A stretch of 64,000 nucleotides of DNA, taken from Bacteroidia bacterium. GTDB taxonomy: Bacteria; Bacteroidota; Bacteroidia; Chitinophagales; Chitinophagaceae. Both the position numbers and the translations under genes were made by a program. The notes below the pieces were generated by a model that worked only from the letters and a program-made list of their open reading frames with translations, was not told the DNA's origin and made no database searches. The first letter of the stretch is position 1; each line of letters opens with the position of its first letter. Below are positions 57,795-64,000 of the stretch, one piece after another. Where the stretch lies: positions 371,534 through 435,533 of the forward strand of contig JAUIBA010000001.1 in NCBI GenBank assembly GCA_030427635.1. Reading direction: 5' to 3'.

Positions 57795-58594
57795 AATTTC
57801 AGCAATGGCGCCACAAACATTGCAGCATTACCAGCATCAAATATACGGTGTCCTCTGTCGGTAGTTGTAACCTTGATGGTATCTGCACACTCAGCCAGCG
57901 ACAAGGCAAGTGCCGGTGGCAGCACCCTGTCCCGTCGTCCCATAAATATATATACCGGTATACTGTTTTTATTAATTACAGCACGTAGTACTTCTGGCTT
58001 GTGTACACACTCTTTCAGGGCAGGCCATGCTATTTGTAGTTGGGTTCTTGCGGCTTTGCTACCCATTGCCTGTACCGATAATCTGTACATGGCATCAGGT
58101 ATCAGTCGCAGGCTTCGCAGTATGCCTGCAAGGCGCACTCCTGTGCCTCCCGCTGACAACACCATTGAAAAAAGCTGCTTTCCTATGAAAGATTTTGTAC
58201 AGAACCGGTACCATTTGTTGACCGTAAGCCCGTCCGATGCCATAAGAACCATGTTATGTATCATATCAGGCACTGCCATCATAGCTGCCAGTGCTACCCT
58301 GCCGCCTATGCTATAACCCATTAGTGTTACCTGTGTCACATGCCATTGTTTACATATGTCGGCTATCAGTATGGACAGATGTTCAGATGTAAGTATATTT
58401 CCCTCAGTCCATTTGGTTGACCCATGTCCTGGCAGGTCTATGGCAATAAGCGTATACATATTACCGGTATGTGTGACAAACACATCATACACACTGGCAT
58501 CCTGCCCGTAGCCATGAAATGCCAGTAGCACCCGGTCGCCACTACCCCATATACGGTAGTGTAGCTCCTCTTTATCTATGCTGAAAAATGGCAT
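57791..58594 (-). CDS. Alpha/beta hydrolase
   Basis: A 267-residue cytosolic alpha/beta hydrolase: LLAFHGYGQDASVYD (oxyanion region), IDLPGHGSTKW, nucleophile Ser in LMGYSIGGRVAL, Asp in MGRRDRVLP and His in DRGHRIFDAG. Residues about 130-210 form a helical cap. Met at 58594 is preferred over a TTG frame start at 58612, because the -7 box TATTTTTG (58601-58608) lies between them, 6 bases before this ATG. Its coupling to the glycosyltransferase suggests a joint role, perhaps in a lipid or acyl chain step (inference). Confidence 0.84.
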   Translation of the reverse strand: MPFFSIDKEELHYRIWGSGDRVLLAFHGYGQDASVYDVFVTHTGNMYTLIAIDLPGHGSTKWTEGNILTSEHLSILIADICKQWHVTQVTLMGYSIGGRVALAAMMAVPDMIHNMVLMASDGLTVNKWYRFCTKSFIGKQLFSMVLSAGGTGVRLAGILRSLRLIPDAMYRLSVQAMGSKAARTQLQIAWPALKECVHKPEVLRAVINKNSIPVYIFMGRRDRVLPPALALSLAECADTIKVTTTDRGHRIFDAGNAAMFVAPLLKL

Positions 58595-58600
58595 CGTTCT

Positions 58601-58608
58601 CAAAAATA
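58601..58608 (-). promoter_or_regulatory. -7 box TATTTTTG six bases before hydrolase
   Basis: Exact TAnnTTTG match on the minus strand; transcription would begin at or near the ATG at 58594. Confidence 0.6.
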
Positions 58609-58824
58609 CCAAACCCTGTCCACTGTATCATTAATACGATATAGGGTAATGTATCGCTGCATAGTGTTTCCTATTGGAAATATACTGCTCTGATAGTTTT
58701 TCTTCTGCCTCCCAAACAGGCTACGATTAACAAGCCATTATTTAGCAGAATGTAAACGCCTGGCAAAAAGATACAAAATAAATATCTATGATAAATTTCT
58801 TTTATCTTTCCGGCAAAAATCCTT

Positions 58825-58832
58825 TATGTTTG
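58825..58832 (+). promoter_or_regulatory. -7 box TATGTTTG upstream of 78-residue gene
   Basis: Exact TAnnTTTG match; the ATG at 58864 is 31 bases downstream. Confidence 0.62.
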
Positions 58833-58863
58833 TAAAATACCTCTCTGAAAATATTGTCACTAT

Positions 58864-59100
58864 ATGATACGTAAAGAATTTCAGGTCGCTTCAGCTACAT
58901 CCAGAGATAATGACGATGTTGTTGCCAGTGGTGGCATAAAAGAAGAAATATTGCGTGTCATTGACACAGCCTTTCTTAATGGTGCAATTGTAGAATTGAA
59001 AATACTGGAAGGTGTAGACCTGATAAACGGAGGTAAAAGATTCTCAAAAATCAGGATGGATATTGTCTCTAATACAGACTTTGACAAGTACGACGGTTAA
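58864..59100 (+). CDS. Unknown 78-residue protein
   Basis: A short cytosolic protein with a central helix GIKEEILRVIDTAFLNGAIVEL and a C-terminal strand SKIRMDIVSNTDFDKYD. A promoter box in the right place supports it as a real gene. It is convergent with feoA with no bases between the stop codons. No family recognised. Any link to iron is only positional. Confidence 0.7.
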   Translation: MIRKEFQVASATSRDNDDVVASGGIKEEILRVIDTAFLNGAIVELKILEGVDLINGGKRFSKIRMDIVSNTDFDKYDG

Positions 59101-59340
59101 TCAGTCAACCTCTACCCAGATATTCTCAGCCTCTTTTTTCCTGATACTCAGATAATAACCTGCAATATTTATTGCCAGAGGGTCGCCTAGTGGTGCTATC
59201 ATTTCCACCCATACCGGCTCACCCGGTACACATCCCATTTCCATAAGTGTAAGCCGGAATTCACTGTCCTCATGTTCTTTTATTACTGCTTTAGCTCCGG
59301 CCGGAAGCTGTGAAAGTCTGAATGCTTTCTGATTATCCAT
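59101..59340 (-). CDS. feoA: FeoA-domain protein
   Basis: A 79-residue SH3-like FeoA domain: FRLSQLPAGAKAVIKEH, LTLMEMGCVPGEPVWVEMIAPLGDPLAINIAGYYLSIRKKEAENI (core pieces LMEMGCVPGEPV and GDPLAINIAGYYLSIR). FeoA supports ferrous-iron import by FeoB. No feoB is visible here, so this may be an additional or stand-alone FeoA. A -7 box is only 5 bases from the ATG. The AraC pseudogene is divergent from it. Confidence 0.86.
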   Translation of the reverse strand: MDNQKAFRLSQLPAGAKAVIKEHEDSEFRLTLMEMGCVPGEPVWVEMIAPLGDPLAINIAGYYLSIRKKEAENIWVEVD

Positions 59341-59345
59341 GACTG

Positions 59346-59353
59346 CAAAGTTA
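59346..59353 (-). promoter_or_regulatory. -7 box TAACTTTG five bases before feoA
   Basis: Exact TAnnTTTG match on the minus strand followed by CAGTC and the ATG; possible leaderless mRNA. Confidence 0.65.
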
Positions 59354-59430
59354 CTCTATTTATATATCGCTACGCCATACAGCTTATGCCTGCTGCTACC
59401 GCAGAATCAGAAATGCATGTTAAAACAATA

Positions 59431-59438
59431 TATCTTTG
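59431..59438 (+). promoter_or_regulatory. -7 box TATCTTTG upstream of the AraC gene
   Basis: Exact TAnnTTTG match; together with a GGAGA ribosome-binding-like site at 59466-59470 it sets the start at 59476. Confidence 0.65.
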
Positions 59439-59475
59439 CTCCGTTATGCTGCTCAGGTCATTCCCGGAGATTAAT

Positions 59476-60366
59476 ATGGTTCGCAACCTCAAAAATGAGG
59501 CCGCCCGGGGAGGAACAGAGTGGCGTAATGTAGTACTGAACTTTGAGTGCAGAGAAGCTTCCCGTTTACATCTGGAAAGCCCTTACTCCATTTTTGCCAA
59601 CATTGGTGGCCATAGCCATTGCAGGATAAATAAAACAGCATACCGGGTAGAAACAGATATGTTTCTGCTATCTCAGCCTGGCGATATTTATGATCTTACG
59701 GTAGATAATCACCAGAAAACAGTACTGTGCAACATACATATCAATAAGCGCTTCTTCGATGGTGTAGCTGCTACCCTGCAGCATACTCACGAGCAGCTGC
59801 TGAATGACCCTACATCCGGCAGGCAGGCTACTATAAAACTCAATAGCCAGCTATATGCACGTAATCATAGCATCAATTCAATATTACAGCAGCTGCGGCA
59901 GGATAGTACTTACGACAACGGCGCTTTTGATGATACGCTCATATTGCTCACAGAGCATTTACTGGTGCAGCATGCAGGTATCCGAAAGGATATGGAGAAA
60001 CTGCCCTTCGTAAGAGTGGCAGTAAGAGAAGACATATACCATAGGCTTACTATAGCCCGCGATTATATTCATAGCAATTATCGTTAGGCCATTGACCTTG
60101 ATGCCATATGCCGGGAAACGGCTCTGTCCCGCTTTCACTTTTTAAGGCTGTTTAAAATGCAGTTTGGCACTACGCCTCATAAGTACATTTCTGATTTGCG
60201 CCTGAAAAAAGCGGTAGAAACATTACGCACATCTCAGGACACTATTTCATCTATTGCGTCCGACCTCGGCTATGAATACCCTAATTCTTTCATCAAAGCG
60301 TTCAGAAAGGCATATAATACTTCGCCGGAAAAATACAGGCGTCATGAAATAAGCAATTTTGGATAA
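59476..60366 (+). pseudogene. AraC-family regulator interrupted by an in-frame amber codon
   Basis: Two pieces in one frame add up to a single AraC-family protein of about 296 codons. Residues 1-203 (59476-60084) carry a cupin-like sensor region and the start of the DNA-binding part (RLTIARDYIHSNYR). A TAG at 60085 then interrupts, and the frame continues without shift: AIDLDAICRETALSRFHFLRLFKMQFG, TPHKYISDLRLKKAVETL and SIASDLGYEYPNSFIKAFRKAYNTSPEKYR, the two helix-turn-helices of AraC. Intact relatives often have Gln or similar where the stop lies, so one C-to-T change (CAG to TAG) could explain it. Start chosen from the box and GGAGA. Read-through or a sequencing error are the alternatives to a pseudogene. 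Confidence 0.85.
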
Positions 60367-60411
60367 TCTCACCTGCAAGCCCATGTATAGTATTGCAGAA
60401 AAATTCAAGGC

Positions 60412-61128
60412 ATGACAACTAAAGTATTATTTGTACTACTTACCCTGGTAATGGTGACGCTATGCATAGCTGCTGTTTTTTATACACGCACTATTACTAT
60501 CAGCGCTGGCCCTTTGCGCCGCAGAAAGAATATCATAACGGCAGCAATGACCTCTCTGTGGCTGGTATATGTAGCTGTAATTTCCTATTCCGGCCTCCTG
60601 CAGACTACCGCATTACCACCCCGTATCCCATTACTGCTTATCCTGCCACTATTTGTATTTATTGCACTATTCCTTAGCAGGCGCAGTAATGCCACACTTA
60701 TAGATGCTATTCCGTTAAACTGGCTCATATACGCACAGGTGTTCAGGGTAGCAGTAGAGTTGCTGCTGCATCAGCTTAGTGTGGAAGGTATTATACCGGA
60801 AGATGCTACATTCAAAGGGTATAACTATGAAATAGTCATAGCTGCTACTGCGCCACTCATAGCTGCAGGTTGCATCCGTAGTGGCAGGCTCATTCGCTTA
60901 CCGCTCATACTATGGAATATTGCCGGGCTCACCACACTGGCCATTGTGGTATTCCTTTTTATGACACATGCATATGCACCCGGGATATACACTAATGCTG
61001 GCCCGTTCTCTATCATTGACTTTGGCTCTTTCCCATATACACTGCTCCCGGGCTTCCTCATGCCACTTGCAGTTTTCATGCATATACTTGCATTGGTAAA
61101 GCTGCGCAGGTTATCTGGCAGTAAATAA
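60412..61128 (+). CDS. Polytopic membrane protein of unknown function
   Basis: A 238-residue protein with about seven hydrophobic segments (first KVLFVLLTLVMVTLCIAAVF, last LPGFLMPLAVFMHILALV) and short loops, including VFRVAVELLLHQLSVEGIIP in the middle. A pattern of this kind is common among uncharacterised Bacteroidota membrane proteins. It lies 45 bases after the AraC fragment in the same direction and could be its target or transcript partner. Confidence 0.8.
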   Translation: MTTKVLFVLLTLVMVTLCIAAVFYTRTITISAGPLRRRKNIITAAMTSLWLVYVAVISYSGLLQTTALPPRIPLLLILPLFVFIALFLSRRSNATLIDAIPLNWLIYAQVFRVAVELLLHQLSVEGIIPEDATFKGYNYEIVIAATAPLIAAGCIRSGRLIRLPLILWNIAGLTTLAIVVFLFMTHAYAPGIYTNAGPFSIIDFGSFPYTLLPGFLMPLAVFMHILALVKLRRLSGSK

Positions 61129-61328
61129 TACCTGCCGGTTAAAACCGTGATCAGTGTTTTATAAATGTCGGAGCGCTGCGCGATTACAATTGCTCTATAG
61201 TACGATACACCATACACCACATCATTAATACCATCAATAACGCAATAAGTGTAAAACCCGATAGTAAACGTACATTTATAGCCCGTACCACATACTACCC
61301 TATGTTGTGCCGGGTAAATAAACACGTT

Positions 61329-62144
61329 ATGTCCATACATGGTGAAATAAAAAGGGTTACCACCCATACGCTGCAGTGGATGAAGCAGCGCGATGAAAAG
61401 ATAAGTATGCTTACAGCATACGACTATTCAATGGCCCGTATTTTCGATGATGCAGGTATAGATGCAATACTTGTGGGCGACTCAGCTTCCAATGTTATGG
61501 CGGGGCATGAAACCACCCTGCCTATAACGCTCGACCAGATGATATATCATGCCCAGAGCGTAGTACGCGCCTGCAAGCGCTGTCTTGTAATTGTCGACCT
61601 GCCATTTGGCTCATATCAGGGAAATAGTAAGGAAGCGCTCAACTCTGCTATACGTATCATGAAAGAAGCCGGAGCCCATGCTATAAAGCTGGAAGGCGGC
61701 GAAGAAGTAGTAGATTCTATAAAGCGTATAGTAGGTGCCGGTGTTCCCGTTATGGGACATCTGGGGCTCACACCTCAGTCTATATACAAGTTTGGCACCT
61801 ATACGGTACGTGCCCGTGAAGAAGAAGAAGCAGAGACACTGCTGAAAAATGCGCTGGCATTACAGGATGCTGGTTGTTTTTCTATAGTACTGGAAAAAAT
61901 ACCAGCATCATTGGGTACCCGTGTAGCTGAGCAGTTAAAGATTCCTGTAATAGGTATCGGTGCCGGTGGTGGTGTAGATGGTCAGGTGTTGGTGATGCAC
62001 GATATGCTGGGTATTACTCAGAACTTCTCACCCCGTTTCCTGCGCCGTTATCTCAATCTGTTTGAAGATATCTCCGCTGCTACCCGTCAGTATATTGATG
62101 ATATCAAGAGTCAGGACTTCCCTAACGAAAAAGAACAGTATTAA
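61329..62144 (+). CDS. panB: 3-methyl-2-oxobutanoate hydroxymethyltransferase
   Basis: PanB adds a hydroxymethyl group from methylenetetrahydrofolate to 2-oxoisovalerate, giving ketopantoate for pantothenate and CoA. The 271-residue protein starts [15 protein letters not shown], as usual in this phylum; an upstream extension to 61302 is not conserved. Motifs are [36 protein letters not shown] (metal-binding Asp; shown in part), [22 protein letters not shown] and the catalytic Glu in VLEKIPASL, ending DFPNEKEQY. The degenerate box TACATTTA near 61271 may be its promoter. No panC is adjacent. Confidence 0.95.
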   Translation: MSIHGEIKRVTTHTLQWMKQRDEKISMLTAYDYSMARIFDDAGIDAILVGDSASNVMAGHETTLPITLDQMIYHAQSVVRACKRCLVIVDLPFGSYQGNSKEALNSAIRIMKEAGAHAIKLEGGEEVVDSIKRIVGAGVPVMGHLGLTPQSIYKFGTYTVRAREEEEAETLLKNALALQDAGCFSIVLEKIPASLGTRVAEQLKIPVIGIGAGGGVDGQVLVMHDMLGITQNFSPRFLRRYLNLFEDISAATRQYIDDIKSQDFPNEKEQY

Positions 62145-62293
62145 GATTTTTTGCTGATGCAACCCTATTGTTACATTCTGCGTTTTATCTGTGATGCATA
62201 CCGGCACATTGCTGGAATACATCAATTATTAAAAGAATTGTGAATTTTAGTGTTGATACACGTACTAATGACCCGAAAAGTACTTTATAGTTT

Positions 62294-62301
62294 TATTTTT
62301 G
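62294..62301 (+). promoter_or_regulatory. -7 box TATTTTTG upstream of TlpA-like gene
   Basis: Exact TAnnTTTG match; the ATG at 62367 is 65 bases downstream. The leader holds a 7-bp hairpin TTTCGTC/GACGAAA (62327-62343). Confidence 0.65.
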
Positions 62302-62366
62302 ACTTTACTACCATTATAAACATGTGTTTCGTCATTGACGAAAGAAACTAACCTCAAAAGAATAGT

Positions 62367-63815
62367 ATGAAGCGATTATCACTTGTTACCGCAATGTTGC
62401 TTACCACTGCAGTAGCATCATGGGCCAAAGACGGATACCGACTGGTACTTAAAATGCCCGGCGTAAAAGACTCAATGGTTTTTCTGGCCCACTATTATGG
62501 TAAGAACCGCCCCACAATCTTCAAAACGGACTCTGCCCGTTTTGATAAAAACGGCACAGCAGTGTTCAACAGCACAAGTGCCGACTTCGTTGGCGGTATT
62601 TATATCTTATACCTGTCAGACCTTCAGACCAATTTTGAAGTATTGATGAACAAAGGTGATGATATCACAATCATTGCACCTCCTGGCAAAATACCTGATG
62701 GTATTGAATACAAAAACTCTCCTGAAAACACTCGTTTCAGCGAATATGTAAAGTATCTGAAAGACTACAGTGCCGGTGAAGAAAAATTAAAAAAAGAGCT
62801 CGAAGCTGCAAAAACAGCCGACGATACAGCTGCCATCCGCAAAAAAGCTATAGCAGCATCTAAAGAGCTCAATGCATACCGTCGCGATTATGTAAAGAAA
62901 AATCCTGGCACACTGCTGGCTACAATATTCAATGCCATTGAAACACCTACTATACCAGAGGGTGACCATTTCCTGGAAGATGGTAAAACAAAGGACAGTA
63001 CATTCAATTACCGCTACTATAAAGCGCACTTCTGGGACAATTTCGATTTCCGTGACGACAGGCTTATTTACACGCCTATCTATGATGCCCGCCTCGAAGA
63101 GTATTTCAGCAAGCTGGTACTGCCCTGGACTGATAGCGTAGAGAAAGAAGCAGATGAGTTGCTGCGCAAGTCAAAAGGCACTAAGGATATGTTCCATTAC
63201 ACGCTATGGTGGATTACCCGCTATGTCGAAAACAGCAAGGTAATGGGCATGGATGAAGCCTTTGTATATCTGGTAGAGAACTACTACATGAAAGGTGATG
63301 CATTCTGGCTCAAGCCAGACGAACTGGAAAAGTATATAGACCGCGCCAGAAAAATCGCTCCTAACGTTATTGGTAATGTAGCTCCTGAAATTAAACTGCC
63401 TAACATAGCCACTAAAAAAACAGAGAGTCTTCATGCACAGAAGGGCAAATACACGCTTATCATATTCTATTCACCCAGCTGCGGACATTGCCAGCATGAA
63501 ATGCCATCTATAGACTCTCTGTATAAAGAAGTGCTGAAGAAGAAAGGCGTAACAATGTACACAGTGGCTACAGAGGGCGAAGAAAAAGCTATTACCGACT
63601 TCATCAGCAAATACAATATGACAGGCTGGGTAAATACATGGGATAATGACCACACAAGCGATTATCACAACAAATTCGATGTGTACAGCACTCCTACCAT
63701 TTACCTGCTCGATGAAAAGAAGATTATCCGTGGTAAGCGTCTGGATCATCACAATATTGCCGGCCTCATAGAAATGCTGGAAAAGAAAGAAGCAAAAGAG
63801 AAAGAAAAAGGATAA
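62367..63815 (+). CDS. TlpA-like thioredoxin-fold protein with N-terminal DUF4369-type domain
   Basis: A 482-residue exported protein. After a signal peptide (1-20) an N-terminal beta domain (about 24-110, YRLVLKMPGVKDSMVFLAHYYG, NFEVLMNKGDDITI) resembles DUF4369, followed by a helical region (about 120-330, possibly DUF5106-like). The C-terminal thioredoxin fold (about 340-470) has the active site FYSPSCGHCQHEMP (CGHC near 371-374), a cis-Pro in STPTIYLLD and a basic Lys-rich tail. It is expected to reduce disulfides or carry electrons in the periplasm or outer envelope. Such proteins are numerous in Bacteroidota and individual roles are mostly unknown. Confidence 0.88.
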   Translation: MKRLSLVTAMLLTTAVASWAKDGYRLVLKMPGVKDSMVFLAHYYGKNRPTIFKTDSARFDKNGTAVFNSTSADFVGGIYILYLSDLQTNFEVLMNKGDDITIIAPPGKIPDGIEYKNSPENTRFSEYVKYLKDYSAGEEKLKKELEAAKTADDTAAIRKKAIAASKELNAYRRDYVKKNPGTLLATIFNAIETPTIPEGDHFLEDGKTKDSTFNYRYYKAHFWDNFDFRDDRLIYTPIYDARLEEYFSKLVLPWTDSVEKEADELLRKSKGTKDMFHYTLWWITRYVENSKVMGMDEAFVYLVENYYMKGDAFWLKPDELEKYIDRARKIAPNVIGNVAPEIKLPNIATKKTESLHAQKGKYTLIIFYSPSCGHCQHEMPSIDSLYKEVLKKKGVTMYTVATEGEEKAITDFISKYNMTGWVNTWDNDHTSDYHNKFDVYSTPTIYLLDEKKIIRGKRLDHHNIAGLIEMLEKKEAKEKEKG

Positions 63816-63838
63816 TAACACAAAGTATTTACCACATA

Positions 63839-63873
63839 AAAAATAGTCCTCAACATTGTTGAGGACTATTTTT
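63839..63873 (+). terminator. Terminator after the TlpA-like gene
   Basis: A perfect 16-bp stem with core ATAGTCCTCAAC/GTTGAGGACTAT (63839-63854 and 63858-63873), loop ATT and a terminal T tract. Confidence 0.9.
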
Positions 63874-63935
63874 AGATATATAGGCCAAAAATGGTTGGTA
63901 AAATCTGCTGTAACCCTTTACTGCATTGATTTTGG

Positions 63936-63971
63936 AAGAAGTTTATTGAAATTAGTTTCAATAAACTTCTT
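63936..63971. repeat. 16-bp perfect hairpin near the right edge
   Basis: AAGAAGTTTATTGAAA (63936-63951) and its reverse complement (63956-63971) flank TTAG. No clear T tract follows on either strand, so a simple terminator is not obvious; it may belong to a gene outside the window. Confidence 0.6.
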
Positions 63972-64000
63972 TGCTTTATGGTTACTTCAAAAAAAAGCGA

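Noticed and set aside
59341..59430. Fur-box-like site between feoA and AraC
   Set aside because: Sequence TATTTATATATCGCTAC is AT-rich but does not fit the Fur palindrome well enough.

Overview
The window looks like a chromosomal segment of a Bacteroidota bacterium, most likely Chitinophagaceae or a close relative (the family is inferred from protein resemblance, not tested). Support comes from type IX secretion (T9SS) C-terminal sorting domains on three secreted proteins, a short primary sigma factor without region 1.1, Bacteroidota-type PafA phosphatase, DPP-like S9 peptidase and TlpA-like lipid/thiol proteins. In addition, at least 22 copies of the Bacteroidota -7 promoter box TAnnTTTG sit at sensible distances upstream of genes. 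Gene density is high, and many genes are followed by strong hairpin terminators.

Layout. 1-2 kb: 3' part of a T9SS surface protein. 2-10 kb (+): glycosyltransferase, rsmG, yebC, pyrD, maeB, rluD and a queuosine-precursor transporter. 10-14 kb (-): a secreted protein, hemJ, hemH and an orphan histidine kinase. A gene-poor stretch of about 0.9 kb follows. 14.7-18.4 kb (+): an ABC exporter pair, gap and a lipoprotein. 18.4-28.6 kb (-): secreted esterase, HTH/membrane-protein pair, lipoprotein, S9 peptidase, a 1024-residue beta-propeller histidine kinase, a TPR protein and a VOC protein. 28.8-33.4 kb: porin, SDR-type threonine dehydrogenase, lipoprotein, gpsA, hemerythrin. 33.5-37.2 kb: an AT-richer stress-type cluster (OMP, coiled-coil lipoprotein, CsbD, small membrane protein, tiny lipoprotein, decayed BON-domain gene, 75-residue ORF).

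37.3-48.3 kb: comM-like ATPase, a 570-residue orphan protein, mitochondrial-type citrate synthase, two identical tRNA-Val genes, a 1308-residue Ig-like/beta-helix T9SS protein and the primary sigma factor. 48.7-54.6 kb: glutaryl-CoA-dehydrogenase-like enzyme, an alpha-oxoamine synthase (probable serine palmitoyltransferase), PafA and a DUF3887-like hydrolase. 54.7-56.6 kb: a CBS-domain histidine kinase, an unknown 114-residue protein and a divergent single-domain response regulator, which look like one signalling unit. 56.6-64 kb: glycosyltransferase/hydrolase pair, a small unknown gene, feoA, an AraC regulator interrupted by an in-frame amber codon, a membrane protein, panB and a TlpA-like thioredoxin protein.

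Most genes are housekeeping or envelope functions. I see no prophage, insertion sequence or CRISPR array. The less ordinary material is regulatory or decaying: promoter boxes only 4-6 nt from start codons (possible leaderless mRNAs), three likely TTG starts, the CBS-kinase module, the stress cluster with its BON pseudogene, the amber-interrupted AraC gene and the orphan acidic protein at 39-40.7 kb. All coordinates and motifs were read by eye; no homology search was run.
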